Position numbers and translations under genes: made by a program
In this document: positions 17,358 to 25,659 of the stretch, piece by piece
Layout of the letters: every line of letters begins with the position of its first letter
How positions within the stretch are numbered: position 1 is the first letter of the stretch
NCBI GenBank assembly: GCA_902776645.1
Contig: CACYQT010000052.1
Location: 9,695-45,681 of the forward strand
From: an uncultured bacterium
Lineage (GTDB): Bacteria; Verrucomicrobiota; Lentisphaeria; Oligosphaerales; Oligosphaeraceae
Direction: 5' to 3'
Length of the DNA stretch: 35,987 nucleotides
The notes under the pieces: generated by a model
Told to the model about the DNA's origin: nothing
Databases searched by the model: none
What the model saw: only the letters and a program-made list of their open reading frames with translations

Positions 17358-17551
17358 AAAGCTTAGAGCTTCCGCATGACATCCTTTGCATCTCGCGAAG
17401 CGATGACAACCGCCGAGCCGCCGGAGCCGTTTGCTTCATTCGTGATCAACGTCTTGTTTTATCATTGAATCCTTTGGATATTGTCGGCCCGGCGGCGAGG
17501 CATCTGTTTATTCTGTGTATTCAGTGGACTCTAAGATGTTGATTTTTCGTG
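17358..17551. repeat. Dispersed stem-loop element, copy 3
   Basis: This is a near-identical copy of 17124-17317. The left arm (17412-17429) has one extra A compared with copy 2, while the right arm (17485-17501) is identical. The two copies are separated by 40 bases of unrelated AT-rich sequence. Together with copy 1 (14343-14489) and the fragment at 8623, this makes at least four occurrences in the window, all intergenic. Confidence 0.9.
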
Positions 17552-17606
17552 TTCGTTGGTGTCCATTGGTGGTTCTTAAAAAAAAAATATCAATTTGTGA
17601 TCATGG

Positions 17607-17624
17607 TGGACAAAAAACTGTCCA
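17607..17624. promoter_or_regulatory. Palindrome upstream of recA (possible operator)
   Basis: TGGACA and TGTCCA form a perfect 6-base inverted repeat with a 6-base AT-rich spacer (AAAAAC). It is centred about 90 bases upstream of the recA start. recA is commonly controlled by LexA, so this is a natural candidate operator. The sequence does not match the well-known proteobacterial or Bacillus SOS boxes, and no lexA gene is in the window. Confidence 0.4.
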
Positions 17625-17706
17625 GGTCTCGGATTTATCTTAATCGCGTTGTCATTCAAGAAGAGTTCCGAAACCAATCAACCAATCAACAAAAAGGACA
17701 CACACC

Positions 17707-18807
17707 ATGGTCAAAGCAAACACCCTCACCTCCGTCTCCGAAGCCCGTGAACGCAACCTCAAACTCGCCCTCGGCCAGATTGAAAAGGAATTCGGCAAAG
17801 GCTCCATCATGCGGCTGGGCGACCGCCCGCAGCAGGCCGTCGATGTCATTAGCTCCGGCGCCATCGCATTGGACATCGCATTGGGCTGCAACGGGTTCCC
17901 GCATGGCCGCGTCGTCGAAATCTACGGCCCTGAATCATCCGGCAAGACGACCGTCTGCCTCCACGTCGTCGCAAACGCCCAGAAGGCCGGCGGTTGCTGC
18001 GCGTTCATCGACACGGAGCACGCGCTCGATCCGAAATACGCCAAACTCATCGGCGTTGATACGGACAATCTGATCGTGTCACAGCCGGACTGCGGCGAAG
18101 ACGCCCTCAACATCGCGGAGACGCTCGTCCGCAGCGGCGGCATCGACGTATTGGTCATCGACTCCGTCGCGGCTCTTGTGCCGCGTGCGGAAATCGAAGG
18201 CGAGATGGGAGACAGCCATGTCGGCCTGCAGGCCCGCCTGATGTCTCAGGCCCTTCGAAAACTGACTGCAATCGTCGCTAAGACAAACACTTGCGTCATC
18301 TTCACGAACCAGATCCGCGAGAAGATCGGCGTGATGTTCGGCAATCCGGAAACCACCACCGGCGGCCGCGCGTTGAAATTCTACGCGTCCATCCGTCTGG
18401 ACATCCGCCGCATCGCCACCATCAAAGGCGCCGACGGCGTCGCCGCCGGCAGCCGCGTGAAGGTGAAAGTCGTCAAGAACAAACTCGCGCCGCCCTTCAT
18501 GGAATGCGAATTCGACATCATGTACGCCGAAGGCATCTCCCGCGCGGGATCGCTGCTTGACGTCGCCATCGACATGGGCATTCTTGAGAAGCGCGGCTCA
18601 TGGTTCGCTATGAACGACATCCAGATCGCGCAGGGCCGCGAACAGACCAAACTCGCCATTCAGAACGACTTGGAACTCCAGAAGTCCATCGAGACCGAAA
18701 TCAACGCGCGTCGCGAAACGTGCGAAATCGCCGTTCCGCACGAAACGGACGATGATGAAACGGAGGAGATGCTGGAGGAGGAAGAAGAATTGGTAAACGC
18801 GCAATAG
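17707..18807 (+). CDS. recA: RecA recombinase
   Basis: This 366-residue protein is the DNA strand-exchange ATPase that forms filaments on single-stranded DNA, drives homologous recombination and triggers LexA self-cleavage. Walker A is GPESSGKTT at 74-82 and Walker B is [11 protein letters not shown] with Asp152. IDTEHALDP (101-109), the L2 region [20 protein letters not shown] and the C-terminal domain are all intact. The tail is strongly acidic ([16 protein letters not shown]), as in most RecA proteins. The ATG at 17707 has AAAAGGA about 9 bases upstream. It is preceded by 605 non-coding bases with repeats and a palindrome and is convergent with the next gene, whose stop lies only 4 bases away. 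There is no recX or other SOS gene next to it. Confidence 0.98.
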   Translation: MVKANTLTSVSEARERNLKLALGQIEKEFGKGSIMRLGDRPQQAVDVISSGAIALDIALGCNGFPHGRVVEIYGPESSGKTTVCLHVVANAQKAGGCCAFIDTEHALDPKYAKLIGVDTDNLIVSQPDCGEDALNIAETLVRSGGIDVLVIDSVAALVPRAEIEGEMGDSHVGLQARLMSQALRKLTAIVAKTNTCVIFTNQIREKIGVMFGNPETTTGGRALKFYASIRLDIRRIATIKGADGVAAGSRVKVKVVKNKLAPPFMECEFDIMYAEGISRAGSLLDVAIDMGILEKRGSWFAMNDIQIAQGREQTKLAIQNDLELQKSIETEINARRETCEIAVPHETDDDETEEMLEEEEELVNAQ

Positions 18808-18811
18808 GCTT

Positions 18812-20062
18812 CTAGAAGCCGCGTTTCACGCCCAGCATGTAACCATGCAACAGTGAAAACGGCCCCGCATGGGTGCATTTGGAAAAATCCTGTTTCTCCA
18901 TGAAAGCGATGAAGCGGTTCCATTGCCCCGCATCGATTCGGCGATGCGGGGCGAGCATCGCGCTCGCCAGATAGTTGCCGAGGCTGCGTTCGTATTCCAC
19001 AATGCGGAAAAACGCCTCCGGATAGACCGGATTCAAGTAGGTGTAACCATCGTAAACGGCGTTTGTTGGGGAGTTTTTCAACGTCATTGGCGTCGTCTTC
19101 ATGGGAAGCATGCGCCAATTTTCATTATAGACGTTCCAATCGCCTTCATATTGTTCGCATTTGTCAAGAACAGACAGAAACTGCCGTTGCGCGGCGACAC
19201 CGACCTTGTCCATTAAATTTTCGATACGACCTTGAAAATCAACGAGAAACGGACATTGCCGCAGGACGTCCAATGAAAGTTGCATCTGGATCAGCGGGAA
19301 GTCCCACCAGTAGCGTGTTTCGTCAAACGTCTCCGAAACGCGCATGCCCTCCTCCATGTATTTCAACGTCTCATCACGGAATTCCGCTTCGTCATTGATG
19401 ACTGCACTGGCGGCGTAAACCATCGGCAGCCGAAGCATTTCGTGGACGTCGCAATTCCATAGTTCGGACACGATCGCCTTCCCGCCATCCAGCCGCAAGT
19501 AGCTGTATCCGTTCTCCTTAGTGACGACTTTTCGGCAATATCGGGCGATTTCCCCGAGCATGGTTTTAATCAATGCCTTCTGCTCTTCCGGCAGGGATGG
19601 AACCCGCATGAAAATGTCGAACATGCCGCCGACCGACATCGTGATCTGGTCACGTGAACTGTTGAAATAACAGCTTTTTCCGTCACGATGCGAAACGCCG
19701 CGTACGACGAAGCCGTTGTTTCCATGGACGGATTCGCACAGGCGGATGCCGCGCAGGACATCTCCAGCCGGAACTGCAACATCATCATTTCCAAGTTGAT
19801 GGATCAAAGAGAGCACTTCCAGCACATGGCCGGCGTTGATGGCGCAGTCTTCCATTCCCGTCCCCCAGCCGCTTGGATTCGGAAACTGTTTTGCAATCTC
19901 CTCCACGGACGGCAGATGGCTGAAACGGTCGTCGTCAGGCGAAATCCTGTCATAGAACAGGCCAGTCTCCGCGCAGAAAAGTTTCTTCCATAGATAGTCG
20001 TACGCGACGGAAGCAAAATAATGGTTGAATATTCGCGATGGACAGGCAGTTGATTCACTCAT
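18812..20062 (-). CDS. Uncharacterised protein, possible alpha/alpha-barrel glycan enzyme
   Basis: This 416-residue protein has no signal peptide or membrane segment, so it is probably cytoplasmic. The predicted helices and the stretch NPSGWGTGMEDCAINAGHVLE near residues 62-82 recall six-hairpin (alpha/alpha)6 glycan-active enzymes. YWWDFPLIQMQLSLD and YEGDWNVYNENWRML are further aromatic-rich blocks that could line a sugar site. I cannot assign a family. GGAGG lies 7 bases before the ATG at 20062. It is 58 bases after the DUF4091-like gene and is the last member of the glycan cluster on this strand. Its stop is 4 bases from that of convergent recA. A role in processing imported oligosaccharides is inference from context. 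Confidence 0.8.
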   Translation of the reverse strand: MSESTACPSRIFNHYFASVAYDYLWKKLFCAETGLFYDRISPDDDRFSHLPSVEEIAKQFPNPSGWGTGMEDCAINAGHVLEVLSLIHQLGNDDVAVPAGDVLRGIRLCESVHGNNGFVVRGVSHRDGKSCYFNSSRDQITMSVGGMFDIFMRVPSLPEEQKALIKTMLGEIARYCRKVVTKENGYSYLRLDGGKAIVSELWNCDVHEMLRLPMVYAASAVINDEAEFRDETLKYMEEGMRVSETFDETRYWWDFPLIQMQLSLDVLRQCPFLVDFQGRIENLMDKVGVAAQRQFLSVLDKCEQYEGDWNVYNENWRMLPMKTTPMTLKNSPTNAVYDGYTYLNPVYPEAFFRIVEYERSLGNYLASAMLAPHRRIDAGQWNRFIAFMEKQDFSKCTHAGPFSLLHGYMLGVKRGF

Positions 20063-20120
20063 GGCAAAGCCTCCACTATCATTTGCAACTCATTGCCGTA
20101 AAACTGTTTTCCGCCATCGT

Positions 20121-22253
20121 TCATTTCGTGGCGACGATATTGTAAAGCGCACGGCGAGCCTCGGAAACAATCTGCGGGAAATCCGATGCGTTGACGGAAT
20201 TGACAACCTCTTCTGCAAGACGGCGCGTCTGCGCCGCGTCAATCGTATTCGCCTGGAAGAGAAGGAGATAGTCCTCAAATCCAGCCGTCCACATGTCCCA
20301 ACGGCGGCTGGACAGCAATTCGCCGTTCAGACGATAGGACATGCCGTAGTTCGGATTCGTCAGCGACGGACGAACCTGACAGGAGTTCGCCGTCCAGAAC
20401 ATGATGCCATCGTCGCCATTGAGCCATGACATCCACGGTTCGATACGGTAGAGCGTCAGCGGATGGGTCGGCATGGAACCGCAATTATAGATATGGAATG
20501 GGAGGCCTGTCTTGCGCAAAGCCGCAGACATTTCCACGATGTCTTGATTTTTCGTCATTTGCGTATCCATATGAGGGCACCAGTAATCGACGACGGATTT
20601 AAATTTTTCCATTTCCGTCAAATCATGCGGCAGCATGTCGGAGTAGATTTTCACTTTGGGATCAATGTCGCGAATGGCCTTAGCGGATTGGAAGAATTCA
20701 TCGCAAAGCGTTTCATCGTAGATATGAAGCGTCCATGCGTCATAATCGTAACCATGTTGTTTGAAATGTTCGACAAGCTGTTTCAACCATGGCGTGAAAT
20801 CAGGCTTCGTCCAGCCGCCTGCGTCACGCACGAACCAGACTTCGACGAAAAAGCGGCTCTTTTCCTTCAGGCCTGCAGCCTCCACGTTCTGGAAGATATC
20901 CAGCAACTGCTTGAAATCATCTAACTTGTGAAGCGTCACATGGAATGTGTTAATACGGCGTTCACGGAGGAATTGCAACGACTTCGGATCGCGCGCGATA
21001 CCGTAATCGAAGGTAAACGTCCACACGGGAAGATCATCCGGCATCCGCCAGCCTATCACGTGGAACTCGTACGGAATTTCCGTGACGGGATAGCTGTTGT
21101 CCAATGGCAAAATCATGATTTTGCCATTGTAACTGCCTGGTTTCAAATCTTTCGCGGCGAAAACGACTTCGAATCCGGCGATGCTCTGCGGGCTTACTTC
21201 CATGATGTCGTCCCTCTGCATGGGAACAGGACAGTCAGGCGTACGGCTGACCCAATGAAGCCGTTTGACAGCGATGTTGGATGCCGCTTCGCCGTCCGCC
21301 CTGACTTGGAACGACAACGGTATATTGAACTGGTTGCTTACCAATAGGATAGCATTGTCTTTCGCATTCTGTGCGGCGACAGCCCGCCAGTTTTCCGTAT
21401 TGCCCGGCAGAAGAACCGTGTCTGGATTGAATTGTGTCATGTCCGGCTTCATCTGACAGGAAATGAACGCCTTGAGAATCCGCTTTTCGATGCTTGTCAG
21501 CTCCGACAATGGCAACCGTCCTTCGCATACGCCACGCCAATCGCCAATCAATTTTGCAAGATATGCGGCCGCTTCCTCTTGTTTATTGTCCTGCAGGCGT
21601 TTAAGATATTCCTCAGCACTTGTGATCATGCGTTTCTGTCCGTCGGATGTCTGTCCTGTGACGATATCCATCGGCAGTTTGAGGCTTTCGTATGGATAGG
21701 CGTCGGTTTTCGATATCGATTCTTCGCCATCCGCAAGATGCTCGAAGAGAATACGATCGACGATCAGCCATGTTTTCGTGCTGCTATAGTCCAAGCCAAT
21801 CGCCAAAGACATGAACGCGTTGTCGTCATGACGGGCATATTCAATACTTACCGCATGGCGTTGATACGGAATTTGGGCGAAACTGCCGACGAGCCGTGGG
21901 CAGAATCCGCCGAAACGGACGCCTTCGGACATGCGGACTTGTGCATGATGTGGATTGTTCGTCGTCACCCATGCTGTCAGGCGGATTTTACCGCCGACGG
22001 GAATGTCCTTTGCGGGCACGTCGCAGATGAAATAGCCCCAGCTCCGTTCCGTCGGATTGACTATCACCCGTGGTTTGAGCTGCCGTCCGTTGACGATTGC
22101 CCCTTCCGTATCAATGAGTTGTGATGTCTGGTATTGAGGCCCATGCTCTCCGAAATCCGTTCCATCAAATGTAAATTCACGGATCGTCTTGCCCTGCAAT
22201 GAAATCAGGCTAAGCAACATAATAGATAGCAAATAAGGAATGTGTCTTTTCAT
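20121..22253 (-). CDS. Secreted DUF4091 / GH123-like putative glycoside hydrolase
   Basis: This 710-residue protein has a signal peptide (MKRHIPYLLSIMLLSLISLQG). Residues 25-175 look like a carbohydrate-binding beta-sandwich (VPAKDIPVGGKIRLTAWVTT and SSTKTWLIVDRILFE). Residues about 280-400 form a second beta domain. From about 405 the sequence resembles the TIM barrel of DUF4091/GH123-like proteins: LPVWTFTFDYGIA, FFVEVWFVRDAGG and WTLHIYDETLCDEF, with neighbouring Asp513-Glu514 as candidate catalytic pair. The C-terminal GDDGIMFWTANSC and RRWDMWTAGFEDYLLL are the DUF4091 hallmark. The family is thought to act on N-acetylhexosamine or related glycans, so the activity here is unproven. No good ribosome site precedes the ATG. 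It lies 55 bases after the heparinase-like gene. Confidence 0.82.
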   Translation of the reverse strand: MKRHIPYLLSIMLLSLISLQGKTIREFTFDGTDFGEHGPQYQTSQLIDTEGAIVNGRQLKPRVIVNPTERSWGYFICDVPAKDIPVGGKIRLTAWVTTNNPHHAQVRMSEGVRFGGFCPRLVGSFAQIPYQRHAVSIEYARHDDNAFMSLAIGLDYSSTKTWLIVDRILFEHLADGEESISKTDAYPYESLKLPMDIVTGQTSDGQKRMITSAEEYLKRLQDNKQEEAAAYLAKLIGDWRGVCEGRLPLSELTSIEKRILKAFISCQMKPDMTQFNPDTVLLPGNTENWRAVAAQNAKDNAILLVSNQFNIPLSFQVRADGEAASNIAVKRLHWVSRTPDCPVPMQRDDIMEVSPQSIAGFEVVFAAKDLKPGSYNGKIMILPLDNSYPVTEIPYEFHVIGWRMPDDLPVWTFTFDYGIARDPKSLQFLRERRINTFHVTLHKLDDFKQLLDIFQNVEAAGLKEKSRFFVEVWFVRDAGGWTKPDFTPWLKQLVEHFKQHGYDYDAWTLHIYDETLCDEFFQSAKAIRDIDPKVKIYSDMLPHDLTEMEKFKSVVDYWCPHMDTQMTKNQDIVEMSAALRKTGLPFHIYNCGSMPTHPLTLYRIEPWMSWLNGDDGIMFWTANSCQVRPSLTNPNYGMSYRLNGELLSSRRWDMWTAGFEDYLLLFQANTIDAAQTRRLAEEVVNSVNASDFPQIVSEARRALYNIVATK

Positions 22254-22274
22254 GATATATAAAAGTGCCGAATC

Positions 22275-22295
22275 TCACTAATCACCAACTACATG
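22275..22295. repeat. Heptamer tandem array, unit TCACTAA (degenerate)
   Basis: Three 7-base units (TCACTAA, TCACCAA, CTACATG) lie between the heparinase-like stop (22309) and the next start (22253). The word is close to the CCACTAA array at 11892-11933. It is short and degenerate, so chance is not excluded. Confidence 0.5.
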
Positions 22296-22308
22296 GGATA
22301 TCTCAGTT

Positions 22309-25300
22309 TTACCGTTTTTCCTTCCAACGCAAGACGGCATTGCCGTCTTGAAGACGTGTGAATTCCACGCCGCGGCTGATACCGTCTGCATCAGCAGACG
22401 GAAAAACAATGCGATCCGTCTTCTCGCCCCAGCGGATTTCCACGCCCGGCTGGCCGTCCGCAAGTTTCACGACCGCAGTCGGCAACGGGCCGTTGGCGTC
22501 ACGCTGCGGCACAATGACCATCAGGAAGTTCGGATTCGTCACGCCCTTCACCGTATGGCTCAGTTTTGGATGAATGCCGTTGCGGCTCGTCTCAAACCAT
22601 GTGATGGCATTTTCGCCGTCGGGAGTCATTACGGGATACACCGTGACTTGCGCCTTGGAAGTATTCGCAGTCTTGAAGTCCGCCAACAACAATGGATTGG
22701 CATCATCCAGACGGGCCTGTTCCGCCGTCAAAAAGACACATCCTTCCGGTCTATCATCCAGTCCGACAGGCAGTTCCGACGCAAATGGCATCATCATCAT
22801 GCAGGCCAGTTCCGCTTCCGGCTCGCGATAGCGAAGCTCCACCGTCACCTTGTCGCCCTGCTTGAACGAATATTTGCGCGCCACGACTTCACCGCGGTCG
22901 AACACAGGCGTCCAGCTGAGCATCGGCGACTGGCTTGTGTCCCAAGCGGCGATCAAATCGCCGTTGATGACAACCGCGAAGCTGTCCGATTTGCCTGGAT
23001 CGACGCCGCCAGCCGCCGTCAACGCGCAGAATTTGTAGTCGCCGTCCGCAGGAACGGTGAAATCGAAATAGGCCTTGCCTTTCCGATAGTCCAGACGCGT
23101 CGTCAGAACTTTCGTGCTTTGATTGGCGGCAGACAGTGTCCAACGGCCTTTCTCTTTGGTATTCAGTTGCATGTAGCCTTGATAATGCCATTGCCACGTG
23201 AAATCATGCGGCTTGTCGTCATTCTTACGAATATCATCATAGACGACGAGATACGGCGGAATTTCTCCGCCGTCGCCGCGGACATGGACAAACTGCCTTT
23301 CCGCGACGGCGATGTTGCGTCCTGTGGGGCGTTCCACCCATTGTGTCATGTTCGCATTCCACGCCGTTTTGGCATCCGCGCGAATCCAGTCGAACTCCTT
23401 AGAATAGTGGTATCCAGTGATTTCGCCGCTGCTGTTGTTATGCCAACGGCAGGGCTGGCCTTCGCCGTCGACAAGCACGACATTGTGCGCAAAACTGCCG
23501 CCGCTCTTCATCGCGAAGCCGTCGTTGCCGTAGCCGCTGTCGATGAAAAAGTCCTGTCCATAACCATAGTAGGTGAACGTCGCCTTGTCGCCTTGGTCAT
23601 GGCCGGCCGCATGCGGACCGGCCTCCACGGCGAGAAACAGGCTGTTTTTGTCATAACCGACGCGCGATGAGACGAGGCCGCGACCTCTGAACAACAGCCC
23701 TTCCGGCAGAATCCTGCCCGGATCGTCGATGGCGACGCAGTCTTCATGGAACAGCGTGTAGGCCAACGCGGCGGCGGGAGCCAGTTCCTTGACGGAATTC
23801 TCCCAATCCGTGTGATTCCACGCCCATCCCATCAGGGCGGCCAATGCACCATAGCTCAGTTTCCGCTGTCCGGGCGCCTCCATGAAATGCTGCATGAAAT
23901 GCATGCCGTTCATCATATCTTCCGTTGGCGGAAGACGTTCGCCGTCTTTCATCGGCTCCATCCGTGCAAGCTCCGCTAAACGGCCGCATGCATAGCTGTA
24001 GACGGCACTTCCGGGCAGACGGCCATGGCCGCAGTCGGACAAGTTGTTCCACAAGCCGCGATGAGGCAGCATTTCCGACACGATCCACGGCGCGATGAGC
24101 TGCCAGTTCGTTTCCGTGAACAAATCGCCACGGCCAAGCTGACGCAGGCATTCGGCGAATTCCACGCCCGCACCAATGCCGTAGGCCAGATAGCCTGGAC
24201 CTTCATGGCCGCAGCCGTCGAAATCAAGCCCGAATGTCAGATAGTCGCGCAAATGACGGCGGAATTCAACCAGCATGGCGGCTTCCGGCAGCCGCGTCTC
24301 GCCTTCCATCGCCAGCAGGCCAAGCCCTGCGCAGCTGACAAGGCCTGGATCCCAGTTCCACACGCGATGAAGCGGATGGCGGCCCCAACTTTGCGTCCAG
24401 CTCTTGTCGTAAATATCTGTCACCAAACCAAGAAGCGTCCGTTTGACGTCATGGCGCTCCTCTGGCGTCAGAAACGCCCACAGCCAATCGTAGCCGAAGG
24501 CCAATGCGCGAACATAAAATGTTCGCGTGTAATAGAATCCAAGACTCAATTGCGGCATATCGACGGTCAGCGAACGCGCCATGTTCACCAAGCCTTTCGC
24601 GGCGTGGCGGCTGTACCGTTCGTCGCCCGTCAGCAGCCCGACGGCCGCCAAAACTTCTATCGGGCGGACGGCTGGAACGAGCGCACTTTCGAAACTGCCG
24701 CGTTTCTGATGCTCCGTCAGCCCTTCCTTCGCCTCGAACGACAGGATTTTGCCAAACGGATCGTCCGCGTTGAACGACTTCAGGTAGCCGTTGGCGTGGC
24801 GCAGAAGGTTTTCATAACCGGCCTGCGCATTGCCGCCGGCCGTTGCCTTCGCCTGAATCTTCTTCAGAAAATCGCCATGCAGAAGAAGCCGCGGATGAAC
24901 GCCTTCCAACGGCAATTGCTCTTCGCGTATCAGCAGACGGTCATTCCGCTGCCGCCCCATGCGCCGCTCCAATTCCGCCGCCTCCTCCTTCCGCACGATG
25001 GACAGCGAATCGAATTCGACGACCGTCTCGTCATCAACGAGATTGTTGATGCTGAACTCAAAACGATTGTCCGTCGAAAGCAACGCAGGCTTCAGGCCGG
25101 TCATGCGTGCGTTCCGTTCAGGCGTGAACGCCGAAAACGGCAGATAGAATTCAACCCATTCGCCGCCGCTTTCATTCAGTTCGCCGAGCTCCTGCTTATA
25201 GTATTCCTGCTCTTCGCCTTTTTCATGGGGGATCAGAACATAGACGAGAATGTGGCCGAACTGGCGGCTTCTGTAACGGCCATAAACGCCCGTATAGTCC

Positions 25301-25521
25301 GCGTAGTTTTCAACAGCCGGCAGATTGTGCTGAAACCAGCCGAACTGGAATTCCTTTGCCGACAGCGTCACCCTAAGAAGATTCTTGTCTGCAGATAGTT
25401 CCGTCTTCACGTTGACCTTGTGCGGCCATTTGTCAACGCCCTCCACATCGCCGAGCATGTTCGCACGCTGCGCCATAAGGCACGCCCCAGTCAACAAAAA
25501 AGCCGTAAGCAGATTTTTCAT
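22309..25521 (-). CDS. Secreted heparinase II/III-like polysaccharide lyase
   Basis: This 1070-residue protein has a signal peptide (MKNLLTAFLLTGACLMAQ). Residues 25-180 resemble a carbohydrate-binding beta-sandwich (VEWVEFYLPFSAF-type text, then VVEFDSLSIVRK). An alpha/alpha toroid follows (about 205-600), containing RTFYVRALAFGYDWLWAFLT, NWDPGLVSCAGLGLLAM and DFDGCGHEGPGYLAYG. The heparinase II/III beta domain begins near 610: GPHAAGHDQGDKATFTYYG at 635 onward and SFAHNVVLVDGEGQ near 676 are its conserved motifs. Such enzymes cleave uronate-containing polysaccharides by beta-elimination in the periplasm or outside. The C-terminal 200 residues are extra beta structure. The ATG at 25521 has AAAGGAA 7 bases upstream. 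It is flanked by arrays on both sides within the glycan cluster. The exact polysaccharide is unknown. Confidence 0.88.
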   Translation of the reverse strand: MKNLLTAFLLTGACLMAQRANMLGDVEGVDKWPHKVNVKTELSADKNLLRVTLSAKEFQFGWFQHNLPAVENYADYTGVYGRYRSRQFGHILVYVLIPHEKGEEQEYYKQELGELNESGGEWVEFYLPFSAFTPERNARMTGLKPALLSTDNRFEFSINNLVDDETVVEFDSLSIVRKEEAAELERRMGRQRNDRLLIREEQLPLEGVHPRLLLHGDFLKKIQAKATAGGNAQAGYENLLRHANGYLKSFNADDPFGKILSFEAKEGLTEHQKRGSFESALVPAVRPIEVLAAVGLLTGDERYSRHAAKGLVNMARSLTVDMPQLSLGFYYTRTFYVRALAFGYDWLWAFLTPEERHDVKRTLLGLVTDIYDKSWTQSWGRHPLHRVWNWDPGLVSCAGLGLLAMEGETRLPEAAMLVEFRRHLRDYLTFGLDFDGCGHEGPGYLAYGIGAGVEFAECLRQLGRGDLFTETNWQLIAPWIVSEMLPHRGLWNNLSDCGHGRLPGSAVYSYACGRLAELARMEPMKDGERLPPTEDMMNGMHFMQHFMEAPGQRKLSYGALAALMGWAWNHTDWENSVKELAPAAALAYTLFHEDCVAIDDPGRILPEGLLFRGRGLVSSRVGYDKNSLFLAVEAGPHAAGHDQGDKATFTYYGYGQDFFIDSGYGNDGFAMKSGGSFAHNVVLVDGEGQPCRWHNNSSGEITGYHYSKEFDWIRADAKTAWNANMTQWVERPTGRNIAVAERQFVHVRGDGGEIPPYLVVYDDIRKNDDKPHDFTWQWHYQGYMQLNTKEKGRWTLSAANQSTKVLTTRLDYRKGKAYFDFTVPADGDYKFCALTAAGGVDPGKSDSFAVVINGDLIAAWDTSQSPMLSWTPVFDRGEVVARKYSFKQGDKVTVELRYREPEAELACMMMMPFASELPVGLDDRPEGCVFLTAEQARLDDANPLLLADFKTANTSKAQVTVYPVMTPDGENAITWFETSRNGIHPKLSHTVKGVTNPNFLMVIVPQRDANGPLPTAVVKLADGQPGVEIRWGEKTDRIVFPSADADGISRGVEFTRLQDGNAVLRWKEKR

Positions 25522-25544
25522 GGTTCTATTCCTTTTGGTGGCGG

Positions 25545-25606
25545 TTCATGTCTTGCGTCTTGCGTCTTTTCCGCTCGTCTCGCGTCTCATGTCTCATGTT
25601 TCATGT
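25545..25606. repeat. Heptamer tandem array, units CTCATGT/CTTGCGT
   Basis: About nine 7-base units include TTCATGT, CTTGCGT twice, CTTTTCC, CTCGCGT, CTCATGT twice and TTCATGT, with one 6-base slip. It fills much of the 138-base gap between the heparinase-like start and the GH-A gene. This is the longest array in the window. Confidence 0.88.
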
Positions 25607-25610
25607 CAAA

Positions 25611-25636
25611 ATGCGTAATGGCAAGCTATTACGCAT
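25611..25636. terminator. Perfect 9-base inverted repeat downstream of the GH-A gene
   Basis: ATGCGTAAT and ATTACGCAT pair perfectly around an 8-base loop. It lies 23 bases after the GH-A gene stop on the minus strand and next to the heptamer array. There is no U-run, so termination is only a possibility. A binding site is an alternative. Confidence 0.4.
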
Positions 25637-25659
25637 CCACTAAAAGCAAGCGAGCCGCC

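Noticed and set aside
24025..25398. 457-codon plus-strand frame opposite the heparinase-like gene (and a similar 462-codon one at 6430-7818)
   Set aside because: Both have the composition of antisense shadows and overlap genes with clear conserved motifs.
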